Shown here in pieces: positions 33,839-42,680 of a DNA stretch of 64,000 nt. The notes under the pieces were generated by a model. That model made no database searches, had not been told where the DNA came from, and worked only from the letters and a program-made list of their open reading frames with translations. Made by a program: the position numbers and the translations under genes. This DNA is from Streptomyces sp. NBC_00443 (GTDB lineage: Bacteria > Actinomycetota > Actinomycetes > Streptomycetales > Streptomycetaceae), in NCBI RefSeq assembly GCF_036014175.1, contig NZ_CP107917.1, positions 8,122,001 through 8,186,000 of the forward strand, written 5' to 3'. Each line of letters begins with the position of its first letter. Position 1 is the stretch's first letter.

Positions 33839-36352
33839 TCACAGCTGGCCTACGTCGGTGACGCGGACCACGGCGCGGCCCTCCGCGTCGGAGGCGGTGA
33901 GGTCGATCTCCGCGCTGATGCCCCAGTCGTGGTCGCCGTTCGGGTCGTCGAAGATCTGACGGACCCGCCACAGGCGGTTCGCCGGTTCCTCCTCGATCAC
34001 CAGCAGCTTGGGGCCACGGGCGTCGGGGCCGGTGCCGAGGTCCTCGTACTCGTCCCAGTACTTGTCCATCGCCTCGCCCCAGGCATCCGCGTCCCAGCCG
34101 GCGTCGGCATCCATCTCGCCCAGCTCCTCGACGTGGTCGAGGGCGGCGAGCTCGACGCGGCGGAACATCGCGTTGCGGACGAGGACGCGGAAGGCACGCG
34201 CGTTGGTGGTGACCGGCTTGACCTCGTCGGCCTTCTCCTGGGCCTCCTCGGCGGTCATCTCCTCCGGGTTGGCGAGCTGTTCCCACTCGTCGAGCAGGCT
34301 GGAGTCGACCTGGCGCACCATTTCGCCGAGCCACTCGATCAGGTCCTGCAGATCCTCGGACTTGAGGTCGTCGGGGATGTTGTGGTCGAGGGTCTTGAAG
34401 GCGCTTGCGAGGTAGCGCAGCACGATGCCTTCGGTGCGAGCCAGCTCGTAGAAGGACACCAACTCCGTGAAGGACATGGCCCGTTCGTACATGTCCCGGA
34501 TGACGGACTTCGGCGACAGCGGGTGGTCGCCGACCCAGGGGTGGCTCTTGCGGTACGTGTCGTACGCGTGGAAGAGCAACTCCTCCAGGGGCTTCGGGTA
34601 CGTGATGTCCTGGAGGCGCTCCATGCGCTCCTCGTACTCGATGCCGTCCGCCTTCATCGCGGCGACGGCCTCGCCCTTCGCCTTGTTCAGCTGGGCGACC
34701 AGGATCTGCCGCGGGTCGTCCAGGGTGGACTCGACGACGGACACCATGTCCAGGGCGTAGGACGGCGATTCCGGGTCCAGCAGCTCGAACGCGGCCAGCG
34801 CGAAGGTGGACAGCGGCTGGTTGAGCGCGAAGTCCTGCTGGAGGTCGACGGTGAGGCGGACGATGCGTCCCGTGGCGTCCGGCTCGTCGAGCTTCTCGAC
34901 GATGCCGCCGTCCAGCAGCGAGCGGTAGATCGCGATCGCGCGCCGGATGTGCCGCAGCTGCTGCTTGCGCGGCTCGTGGTTGTCCTCGAGCAGGTGCCGC
35001 ATCGCGTCGAAGGCGTTGCCGGGTCGGGCGATCACCGACAGGAGCATGGTGTGCGTGACCCGGAAGCGGGACGTCAGCGGCTCCGGTTCGGAGGTGATGA
35101 GCTTCTCGAAGGTGTTCTCCGTCCAGCCGACGAAGCCCTCGGGCGCCTTCTTGCGCACGACCTTGCGGCGCTTCTTCGGGTCGTCGCCGGCCTTGGCGAG
35201 CGCCTTCTCGTTCTCGATGACGTGCTCGGGCCCCTGGGCGACGACGAAGCCCGCCGTGTCGAAACCGGCGCGCCCGGCGCGGCCCGCGATCTGGTGGAAC
35301 TCCCGGTTGCGCAGGGTGCGGACGCGGTTGCCGTCGTACTTGGTCAGGGCCGTGAACAGCACCGTGCGGATGGGGACGTTGACGCCCACGCCGAGCGTGT
35401 CCGTGCCGCAGATGACCTTCAGCAGACCGGCCTGCGCGAGCTTCTCCACCAGTCGCCGGTACTTCGGCAGCATCCCGGCGTGATGGACACCGATGCCGTG
35501 CCGGACGTAACGGGAGAGATTGCGGCCGAACTTGGTGGTGAAGCGGAAGTTGCCGATCAGCTCGGCGATCCGGTCCTTCTCCTCGCGCGAGCACATGTTG
35601 ATGCTCATCAGCGCCTGCGCCCGCTCCACGGCCTGAGCCTGAGTGAAGTGCACGATGTAGACCGGCGCCTGCTTGGTCTCCAGCAGTTCGGTCAGGGTCT
35701 CGGTGAGCGGGGTGAGCTTGTACTCGTAGGACAGCGGCACGGGGCGGGTCGCCGAGCGGACCAGCGAGGTCGGGCGGCCGGTACGCCGGGTGAGGTCCGC
35801 TTCGAACATCGAGACGTCGCCGAGCGTCGCCGACATCAGGATGAACTGCGCCTGCGGCAGCTCCAGGATCGGGATCTGCCATGCCCAGCCGCGGTCCCCC
35901 TCCGCGTAGAAGTGGAACTCGTCCATGACGACCTGGCCGACGTCCGCCTGCTTGCCGTCGCGCAGGGCGATCGACGCGAGGACCTCGGCGGTGCAGCAGA
36001 TGACGGGGGCGTCGGCGTTGACGGACGCGTCACCGGTCAGCATGCCGACGTTCTCGGTGCCGAAGATCTTGCACAGTTCGAAGAACTTCTCCGAGACCAG
36101 CGCCTTGATCGGGGCGGTGTAGAAGGTGACCTCGTCCCGGGCCAGTGCGGCGAAGTGAGCGCCCGCGGCGATCATGCTCTTGCCGGAGCCGGTGGGCGTC
36201 GACACGACCACGTTCGCGCCGGAGACCACCTCGATCAGCGCCTCCTCCTGGTGCGGGTACAGGGTCAGACCCCGCTCCTCGGCCCACGACTCGAAGGCTT
36301 CGTAGAGGGCGTCGGGGTCGGCGGTCGGCGGCAGCTGATCGATGAGGGTCAC
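33839..36352 (-). CDS. DEAD/DEAH-box helicase with DUF3516 C-terminal domain
   Basis: An 837-residue Ski2-like superfamily 2 helicase. Motif I VVVSTPTGSGKSMIAAGAH, Ia FYTAPIKALVSEKFFELC, II as DEFH (VVMDEFHFYAEGDRGWAWQI), III LMSATLGDVSMF, then LLKVICGTDTLGVGVNVPIR (motif V) and FHQIAGRAGRAGFDT (motif VI). The C-terminal 350 residues are DUF3516, characteristic of actinobacteria, with no assigned activity. Probably RNA or DNA unwinding. ATG 36352, MTLIDQLPPTADPDALYEAF. Divergent from the YdjM-type gene. Confidence 0.93.
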   Translation of the reverse strand: MTLIDQLPPTADPDALYEAFESWAEERGLTLYPHQEEALIEVVSGANVVVSTPTGSGKSMIAAGAHFAALARDEVTFYTAPIKALVSEKFFELCKIFGTENVGMLTGDASVNADAPVICCTAEVLASIALRDGKQADVGQVVMDEFHFYAEGDRGWAWQIPILELPQAQFILMSATLGDVSMFEADLTRRTGRPTSLVRSATRPVPLSYEYKLTPLTETLTELLETKQAPVYIVHFTQAQAVERAQALMSINMCSREEKDRIAELIGNFRFTTKFGRNLSRYVRHGIGVHHAGMLPKYRRLVEKLAQAGLLKVICGTDTLGVGVNVPIRTVLFTALTKYDGNRVRTLRNREFHQIAGRAGRAGFDTAGFVVAQGPEHVIENEKALAKAGDDPKKRRKVVRKKAPEGFVGWTENTFEKLITSEPEPLTSRFRVTHTMLLSVIARPGNAFDAMRHLLEDNHEPRKQQLRHIRRAIAIYRSLLDGGIVEKLDEPDATGRIVRLTVDLQQDFALNQPLSTFALAAFELLDPESPSYALDMVSVVESTLDDPRQILVAQLNKAKGEAVAAMKADGIEYEERMERLQDITYPKPLEELLFHAYDTYRKSHPWVGDHPLSPKSVIRDMYERAMSFTELVSFYELARTEGIVLRYLASAFKTLDHNIPDDLKSEDLQDLIEWLGEMVRQVDSSLLDEWEQLANPEEMTAEEAQEKADEVKPVTTNARAFRVLVRNAMFRRVELAALDHVEELGEMDADAGWDADAWGEAMDKYWDEYEDLGTGPDARGPKLLVIEEEPANRLWRVRQIFDDPNGDHDWGISAEIDLTASDAEGRAVVRVTDVGQL

Positions 36353-36497
36353 CCACCCATCTTGCCTGCCCTCCTGGCCCAGAGGGGAATCGGCTGCGGG
36401 CGCGAAGATCGCGAACGCTACGCTGTGTCGCCGACGACACGTCAGCGAACCCGGTCAACTGGACAGCGGCACACGAGGAATGGGGCGGGCAACACCG

Positions 36498-37292
36498 ATG
36501 ATGGGACCAGCACACTCACTGTCGGGCGCTGCCGCCTGGCTCGGCGTCGGAGCGGCAGCTGCCGCTGCCGGGCACGGAATGCCCTGGCCGGTCCTTCTCG
36601 CCGGCGCGCTGATCTGCGCCGGGGCCGCCCTCGCCCCGGACCTCGATCACAAGGCGGCCACCATCTCACGGGCCTTCGGTCCGCTGTCGCGCTGGCTGTG
36701 CGAGATCGTCGACAAGTTGTCGTACGCGGTCTACAAGGGGACGAAGAAGCAGGGCGACCCGCGTCGCTCCGGTGGGCATCGCACGCTCACGCACACCTGG
36801 CTGTGGGCGGTCCTGATCGGCGGGGGCGCCTCCGCCCTGGCGATCACCGGGGGCCGCTGGGCGGTGCTGGCGATCCTGTTCGCGCACATGGTGCTGGCCA
36901 TCGAGGGCCTGCTGTGGCGTGCGACCCGGGGCTCCAGTGCCGACGTCCTGGTCTGGTTGCTGGCGGCGACCAGCGCGTGGATCCTCGCGGGCGTGCTGGA
37001 CAAGCCGGGCAACGGCTCGGACTGGCTGTTCACGGCACCGGGCCAGGAGTACCTGTGGCTGGGGCTGCCGATCGTGCTCGGTGCGCTGGTGCACGACATC
37101 GGCGACGCGCTCACGGTGTCCGGCTGCCCGATCCTGTGGCCGATTCCGGTGGGCCGCAAGCGCTGGTACCCGGTGGGCCCGCCGAAGGTCATGCGGTTCC
37201 GGGCAGGCAGCTGGGTCGAGCTCAAGGTGCTGATGCCGGTGTTCATGGTGCTCGGCGGGGTGGGCTGCGCGGCGGCGCTCAACGTGATCTGA
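36498..37292 (+). CDS. YdjM-type membrane-bound metal-dependent hydrolase
   Basis: A 264-residue integral membrane protein of the YdjM/LexA-binding-inner-membrane-associated hydrolase family. Putative metal-binding residues: MMGPAHSLSGAAAW near the start, PDLDHKAATISR (Asp/His), and GGHRTLTHTWLW, plus a late VHDIGDALT. About five or six TM helices lie between. Of two adjacent ATGs (36498, 36501) I chose the first; ATG 36480 lies directly against its only purine tract and is less likely. Family function is not established. Confidence 0.85.
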   Translation: MMGPAHSLSGAAAWLGVGAAAAAAGHGMPWPVLLAGALICAGAALAPDLDHKAATISRAFGPLSRWLCEIVDKLSYAVYKGTKKQGDPRRSGGHRTLTHTWLWAVLIGGGASALAITGGRWAVLAILFAHMVLAIEGLLWRATRGSSADVLVWLLAATSAWILAGVLDKPGNGSDWLFTAPGQEYLWLGLPIVLGALVHDIGDALTVSGCPILWPIPVGRKRWYPVGPPKVMRFRAGSWVELKVLMPVFMVLGGVGCAAALNVI

Positions 37293-37393
37293 GCGGGCGG
37301 TGGCGGCCAGGTCGGCACGCCGGTGACAGGCCTGCGGCACGCCTTGACCGGCCGGGCCGCGGGACGCCCTGGGCCTCCGGTGTGCTCTGCGGA

Positions 37394-37654
37394 TCAGCCG
37401 GCCTGTCCGGCTCCGCCGCCGTAGCGCCGCTCGAAGGCCGCGACCCGGCCTTCGGAGTCCACCGTCCGTGCCTTCCCGGGGTAGAAGGGATGGCTCTCGG
37501 AGGAGATCTCGACGTCCACGACCGGGTAGGTCGCGCCGTCGTCCCACTCGATGGTCTGGTCGCTGGTCGCGGTGGACCGCGTCAGGAAGGCGTAGCCTGC
37601 GGCGCGGTCGCGGAAGACGACCTCGTGGTAGTCGGGGTGCTTGTCCTGCTGCAT
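37394..37654 (-). CDS. rpmE2: 50S ribosomal protein L31 type B (zinc-independent)
   Basis: An 86-residue L31 paralogue: HPDYHEVVFRDRAAGYAFLT, then SSESHPFYPGKARTVDSEGR. It lacks the CxxC zinc ribbon of type A L31, so it is the C-minus form that replaces L31 during zinc shortage and is usually repressed by Zur. I see no AT-rich Zur box (TGAAAATGATTTTCA-like) in the 100 bp upstream, and no neighbouring C-minus L28/L33/S14 genes, so control here may differ. ATG 37654 with GAGGAG (acgaggagctcgt) upstream. Confidence 0.95.
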   Translation of the reverse strand: MQQDKHPDYHEVVFRDRAAGYAFLTRSTATSDQTIEWDDGATYPVVDVEISSESHPFYPGKARTVDSEGRVAAFERRYGGGAGQAG

Positions 37655-37762
37655 ACGAGCTCCTCGTGTTGCGGCATCGGCAACGGCCGAAGGCGTGGCG
37701 CCGAAGGCGCGGGGACTGTGGCACAGGGGCTGCGGGGATCAGCCGAGCAGGGGCCGCGGAGG

Positions 37763-38230
37763 TCAGCCGTACGCGTCCTCGTCGACGATGTGCATGGCGG
37801 CCTCCTCGGCGGACGCCGCCGCGCCGTCGATGCCCACGTCCGTCGCGACGAGCCCGCTCTCTTCGTCCTCGTGGGCGCCCTCGTCAGGTGCGACGAGGCG
37901 GCCGGAGCGGTCGGCGCCGACCTCGTTGTCGACGAGTTCCCCGTCGGTGCCCTCGGCATCGCCGAGGCCGTCGCCGTCAGGGGCGACCAGGTCGGGCTGC
38001 TCCTCGGCGAGCCGCTGGTCGAGGGTTTCGCCCTGGTGGCGCTCGGCGGCCGTGACACCGCTGTGCTCCACTGCCCATGGTCGGTCCGGAGGGGACCAGC
38101 CGCGGTCCAGGGGGTCGTCGACGCCGTCGTTCTCCAGCGTGTCCTCGGCGTCGAGCAGCCCTGTGTCCTCGCGTTGATCGGATGCGTCGGGCTGGTAGAC
38201 GTCGTCACCCCATCCGTCGGCGCTGTTCAC
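37763..38230 (-). CDS. DUF5709 family acidic protein
   Basis: A 155-residue, strongly acidic, probably disordered protein. Family blocks: DQREDTGLLDAEDTLENDGV, LDRGWSPPDRPW, GETLDQRLAEEQPDLVAP and the conserved tail GRLVAPDEGAHEDEESGLVA, DVGIDGAAASAEEAAMHIVD. Function unknown. GTG start at 38230. Between L31 and an 800-bp non-coding GC-rich stretch. Confidence 0.85.
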   Translation of the reverse strand: MNSADGWGDDVYQPDASDQREDTGLLDAEDTLENDGVDDPLDRGWSPPDRPWAVEHSGVTAAERHQGETLDQRLAEEQPDLVAPDGDGLGDAEGTDGELVDNEVGADRSGRLVAPDEGAHEDEESGLVATDVGIDGAAASAEEAAMHIVDEDAYG

Positions 38231-39039
38231 GGGTACCTCCAGGTGGTGGGGACGGGCCCGAACTCACCGCGGTCGGCGGTGGGCCGCCGCGACGCGGGGC
38301 ACAGGCCGCACCCGGCACGAACCGCGTGGTTCCCGGGTGCTCCCCGAACCGGTGCCGCTATCCAGCCTTCCACCCCTTTTCACCCCGGCGCAACGGCACG
38401 GGCGTGCTCCGGTGCGGCGGCACGGGGCCACGGCGCGGACTCCGGATCCCGGGACCCGGATCCGTCCCGTCGCGCGGGGCCGCGCGGACCCGGGGCCCAC
38501 CTCTGCCCCGCCCGCGCAGGGGCGTGCCTGAGCCGGGCCGCCCCTGCGTTTCCGAGCGCCGGCCGCTGTGCCGGACGTCGGCTCTGCCGCCCTGCGTGTC
38601 CGAGCGCCGGCCGCCGTGCCGGACGTCGACCCTGCGGCCCAGCCGGTCCCGGCCGTCCATGATCCCGGCCCGGCCCGCCGCGCCCCGGCTGCGGCACCTG
38701 GCGCCCCCGAACCGTGCCTCCGCCCCCAGCCGCCCGGCTCAGCCCTACCGGTTTCAGCCCCGGGGGCACAGGGTCCCGGCCTCACTCGGCCCGACCTGCC
38801 CACCCGGCCACCCGGCCCGACCGGCCCACCCGGCCACCTGGCCCTCCGGTCCACCCGGCTCGCCGGCCCCCCGGGCCACTGCCCGACCGGCCCCCCCGGG
38901 CACCCGACCGTCCCCCCCGGGCACCCGACCGGCCCGGCAACCCACGGCCCTCGCCCAGTCGCCGGCATGCCGGGCCTGCCGCCCTCAGCCTTCCAGCGCC
39001 CGCCGCCCGGTCGGCCTCCCCTCCTCCCGTCCCCCCTGC
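38231..39039. other. 809-bp non-coding, extremely GC-rich stretch with direct repeats
   Basis: Open frames cross this region on both strands, but all are low-complexity Pro/Gly/Arg and lack start context. Repeats present: a 38-bp unit at 38543-38580 and 38591-38628 (CTGTGCCGGACGTCG core, two mismatches); a 21-bp unit CCCGACCGGCCCCCCCGGGC+A at 38882-38902 and 38903-38923 with a partial third to 38932; and loose CACCCGGCC repeats at about 38790-38850. It separates DUF5709 from the ABC exporter stop. Confidence 0.7.
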
Positions 39040-40833
39040 TCACCCATGCCACGACCGCCACAGTGCCGCATATGCCCCGTCCGCCCTGACCAGCTCGTCA
39101 TGGCTGCCCAGTTCGCTGATCCGGCCGTTTTCGACGACGGCGATGACGTCCGCGTCGTGGGCTGTGTGGAGGCGGTGGGCGATGGCGACGACGGTGCGGC
39201 CGTCGAGGACGCGGGCGAGGGAGCGTTCCAGGTGGCGGGCCGCGCGAGGGTCGAGGAGCGAGGTCGCCTCGTCCAGGACCAGCGTGTGCGGGTCGGCCAG
39301 CACCAGACGAGCCAGCGCGATCTGCTGGGCCTGGGCCGGAGTGAGCGCGAACCCGCCCGAGCCGACCTCGGTGTCCAGGCCGTCGTCGAGGGCACGGGCC
39401 CACGCGTCCGCGTCGACCGCGTCCAGCGCCGCCCACAGCTCGGCGTCGGTCGCGTCGGTGCGGGCCAGCAGCAGGTTGTCGCGCAGGGAGCCCACGAACA
39501 CGTGGTGCTCCTGGTTGACCAGGGCCACGTGGGAGCGGACCCGCTCGGCGGTCATCCGGGACAGTTCGGCGCCGCCGAGGGTGATCCGGCCGTCCCGGGG
39601 CGCGTAGATGCCCGCGAGCAGCCGGCCCAGGGTCGACTTGCCGGCACCAGAGGGACCGACCAGCGCCAGCCTGGTGCCGGGCGCGACCTCCAGGGAGACC
39701 TTGCGCAGCACGTCCACGCCCTCCAGGTACCCGAAGTGCACCCGGTCGGCGTGCACGTCGCGGCCGTCGGGCGCCAGCCCGGAGTCTCCGGCGTCCGGCT
39801 CGATGTCCCGGACCCCGACCAGCCGGGCCAGCGACACCTGGGCCACCTGCAGCTCGTCGTACCAGCGAAGGATCAGCCCGACCGGGTCGACCAGCATCTG
39901 GGCGATGAGCGCACCCGTCGTCAGCTGACCGACCCCGATCCACCCCTGCAGGACGAACACACCGCCGATGATCAGAACGGAGGCGAGCACGGTCACATGA
40001 GTGACGTTGATGACCGGGAAGAGCACCGACCGCAGCCAGAGTGTGTAGCGCTCCCACGCCGTCCACTGCTTGATCCGCAGTTCCGACAGCGCGACCCGGC
40101 GTCCACCGAGGCGGTGGGCCTCGACGGTCCGTCCGGCGTCCACGGTCTCGGCGAGCGCGGCGGCCACGGAGGCGTATCCAGCGGCCTCCGAGCGGTAGGC
40201 GGCGGGCGCACGCCTGAAGTACCAGCGGCAGCCGACCACCAGCAGCGGCACCGCGAGAAGCACGGCGGCGGCGAGCGGCGGCGCGGTGACGACGAGCCCG
40301 CCCAGCAGCAGGACAACCCACACGACGCCGATCGCCAGCTGGGGCACGGCCTCGCGCATCGCGTTGGCCAGCCGGTCGATGTCCGTCGTGATCCGGGACA
40401 GCAGGTCACCCGTCCCGGCCCGCTCCAGGACACCGGGCGGCAGACCGACCGACCGTACGAGGAAGTCCTCGCGCAGGTCGGCCAGCATCCGCTCGCCGAG
40501 CATCGCGCCGCGCAGCCGCACCTGCCGGACGAACACGGCCTGGATGAGCAGGGCGACCGTGAACAGGCCGATGGTGAGCTCCAGATGCAGCTCACGGGTG
40601 CCGGCGCCGGTGTCGTCCGACACCCGCTCCACCAGCCCGCCCAGCAGCCACGGCCCCGCCATCGAGGCCACCACGGCGACCGTGTTGACGACGACGAGGA
40701 GCACGAAGGCACGGCGGTGCCGACGGAACAACTCGACGACATAGGCGCGTACGGTCGCGGGGGCGCCGACCGGCAGCGTGTTCGCCGTCGTCGGGGCCGC
40801 CGGGTCGTACGCCGGTGGCGCAACGCCGATCAT
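39040..40833 (-). CDS. ABC exporter half-transporter with degenerate signature motif
   Basis: A 597-residue TMD-NBD fusion (type IV ABC exporter), six TM helices in residues about 30-330. NBD: Walker A LVGPSGAGKSTLGRLLAG (about 390) intact, Walker B LVLDEATSLLDP (about 514) with catalytic Glu intact, H-loop VVAIAHRLHTA intact. The ABC signature, normally LSGGQ, reads LTPAQAQQIALARL (about 498), so it is degenerate. ATG 40833 overlaps the stop of the upstream ABC gene by 4 bp, so the two form a heterodimer by coupled translation. Probably lipid, peptide or drug export. Confidence 0.94.
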   Translation of the reverse strand: MIGVAPPAYDPAAPTTANTLPVGAPATVRAYVVELFRRHRRAFVLLVVVNTVAVVASMAGPWLLGGLVERVSDDTGAGTRELHLELTIGLFTVALLIQAVFVRQVRLRGAMLGERMLADLREDFLVRSVGLPPGVLERAGTGDLLSRITTDIDRLANAMREAVPQLAIGVVWVVLLLGGLVVTAPPLAAAVLLAVPLLVVGCRWYFRRAPAAYRSEAAGYASVAAALAETVDAGRTVEAHRLGGRRVALSELRIKQWTAWERYTLWLRSVLFPVINVTHVTVLASVLIIGGVFVLQGWIGVGQLTTGALIAQMLVDPVGLILRWYDELQVAQVSLARLVGVRDIEPDAGDSGLAPDGRDVHADRVHFGYLEGVDVLRKVSLEVAPGTRLALVGPSGAGKSTLGRLLAGIYAPRDGRITLGGAELSRMTAERVRSHVALVNQEHHVFVGSLRDNLLLARTDATDAELWAALDAVDADAWARALDDGLDTEVGSGGFALTPAQAQQIALARLVLADPHTLVLDEATSLLDPRAARHLERSLARVLDGRTVVAIAHRLHTAHDADVIAVVENGRISELGSHDELVRADGAYAALWRSWHG

Positions 40834-42680
40834 GCCGACTCCTCGATCTCTTCCAGTTCCTTCAGGACCTCGTTGAGGGCGGACCCTTCGCGCAAGCCGT
40901 CCTGGCCGGCGGCCCTTCCGGGCAGTGCCTCGTCGCGGGCGGCCTCCTCGTCGGTCTCCCGGGTCACGACGGCCCGGTACCGCGGCTCGGCGTGGACCAG
41001 TTCGCGGTGCACGCCGACCGCCGCGACCTCGCCCTCGTGGACGAGTACGACCCGGTCGGCGCGGTCCAGGAGCAGCGGCGACGAGGTGAACACCACGGTC
41101 GTGCGGCCCGCCCGCAGGTTCCGCACGCCCTCGGCGATCCGGGCCTCGGTGTGCGAGTCGACGGCCGAGGTCGGCTCGTCCAGGACGAGCACCTCCGGGT
41201 CCGTGATCAGCGACCGGGCGAGCGCGATGCGCTGGCGCTGGCCGCCGGACAGGGATCGGCCGCGCTCGGTGATACGGGCCTCCATCGGGTCCTCGGTGTC
41301 GAGCGCCCCCTGGACCAGCGCGGCGAGCACGTCCTCGCACTGCGCCGCCGCCAGCGCCTCCTCGGCACCGACGTCACCCGACCTGGGTACGTCGAACAGT
41401 TCGCGCAGTGTGCCGGAGAGCAGTACGGGATCCTTGTCCTGCACGAGGACGGCTGTACGGGCGTTGTCGAGCGGCAACTCGTCGAGCGGGACGCCGCCCA
41501 GGAGTACCGAGGTGCCTTCCTCCGAGGGGTGTCCGCCCAGCCGTTCGGCCAGCCGTCCCGCCGCGTCCGGGTCGCCGCACACCACGGCGGTGAGTCGGCC
41601 GGAGGGGGCGAGCAGTCCGGTGGCCGGGTCGGACAGATCCCCGGAGGGCGTCTCGGACCCGTCGCGGGACCCGTCGGTGTCGGTGGCCCGCTCCAGCGCC
41701 AGCACACGCGCGGCCCGCCGGGCCGAGGGCCGGGAGAAGGAGTAGGCCATCGCGATCTCCTCGAAGTGACGGAGCGGATAGGTGAGGATCATGACCGAGC
41801 TGTAGACAGTGACCAGTTCGCCGACGGTGACCTGGCCCTGGCGGGCCAGGTGGACGCCGTACCAGACCACCGCGATCAGCAGCAGGCCCGGCAACAGCAC
41901 CTGGATCGCCGAGATCAGCGCCCACATCCGGGCGCTGCGTACGGCCGCGTGGCGTACCTCCTGGGAGGCGCGGCGGTAGCGGTCGAGGAAGAGTTCCTCG
42001 CCGCCGATGCCGCGCAGCACGCGCAGGCCGGCGACGGTGTCGGAGGCCAACTCGGTCGCGCGGCCCGCCTTCTCGCGCTGGAAGTCGGCCCGCCGGGTCG
42101 CCCGGGGCAGCAGCGGCAGCACGGCGACCGCCAGCAGGGGCAGTCCCACGGCGATCACCAAGCCGAGCGCGGGCTGGTAGACGACCAGGCCGACGCAGAC
42201 CACCACGAGGGTGACCGCCGCCGCCGTGAACCGTGACCAGGCCTCGACGAACCAGCCGATCTTCTCGACGTCACCGGTGGAGACGGCCACGACCTCACCG
42301 GCCGCGACGCGCCGGGTCAGCCCCGAGCCCAGCTGGGCCGCCTTGCGGGCCAGCACCTGCTGGACGCGGGCGGCGGCAGTGATCCAGTTGGTGACGGCGG
42401 TGCGATGCAGGAAGGTGTCGCCGAGCGCGTTCCCGACGCAGCACACCGCCAACAGGCCGCCAGCTAGGGCGAGGTGAGTGCCGGAGCGGTCGACGACGGC
42501 CTGTACGGCGACGCCGACGCAGAACGGCAGCGCGGAGACGGACAGGAAGTGCAGCAGCCCCCAGGCCAGGGCCTTCAGCTGTCCGTCCAGCTGGTTCCGG
42601 AAGAGCCACCACAGGAATCGGGGACCCGAGCGTGCGTCCGGCACACCTGGATCGGGATACGGAAGGTCTTGAATCTGCAT
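40830..42680 (-). CDS. ABC exporter half-transporter with degenerate Walker A
   Basis: A 616-residue TMD-NBD fusion, TM helices about 45-310 (LLHFLSVSALPFCVGVAVQA and others). In the NBD the Walker A position reads TAVVCGDPDAAGRLAERLGG (about residue 367), without the GKS/T lysine. The signature RSLSGGQRQRIALARSL (about 475) and Walker B VLVLDEPTSAVDSH (about 497) are intact. It is complementary to its partner, which keeps Walker A but lost the signature, so the heterodimer would have one canonical and one dead ATP site. ATG 42680; the frame is open to 42881 without better context. Confidence 0.94.
   Translation of the reverse strand: MQIQDLPYPDPGVPDARSGPRFLWWLFRNQLDGQLKALAWGLLHFLSVSALPFCVGVAVQAVVDRSGTHLALAGGLLAVCCVGNALGDTFLHRTAVTNWITAAARVQQVLARKAAQLGSGLTRRVAAGEVVAVSTGDVEKIGWFVEAWSRFTAAAVTLVVVCVGLVVYQPALGLVIAVGLPLLAVAVLPLLPRATRRADFQREKAGRATELASDTVAGLRVLRGIGGEELFLDRYRRASQEVRHAAVRSARMWALISAIQVLLPGLLLIAVVWYGVHLARQGQVTVGELVTVYSSVMILTYPLRHFEEIAMAYSFSRPSARRAARVLALERATDTDGSRDGSETPSGDLSDPATGLLAPSGRLTAVVCGDPDAAGRLAERLGGHPSEEGTSVLLGGVPLDELPLDNARTAVLVQDKDPVLLSGTLRELFDVPRSGDVGAEEALAAAQCEDVLAALVQGALDTEDPMEARITERGRSLSGGQRQRIALARSLITDPEVLVLDEPTSAVDSHTEARIAEGVRNLRAGRTTVVFTSSPLLLDRADRVVLVHEGEVAAVGVHRELVHAEPRYRAVVTRETDEEAARDEALPGRAAGQDGLREGSALNEVLKELEEIEESA

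Noticed and set aside
33503..38662. A very long plus-strand open frame of over 1,700 codons
   Set aside because: It is antisense to the DUF3516 helicase, runs through several unrelated genes, and has only Val/Arg/Leu-rich shadow composition.
38264..39061. Gly/Arg-rich minus-strand and Pro-rich plus-strand frames in the GC-extreme block
   Set aside because: Low-complexity products without start context; the open frames come from the near absence of A/T.
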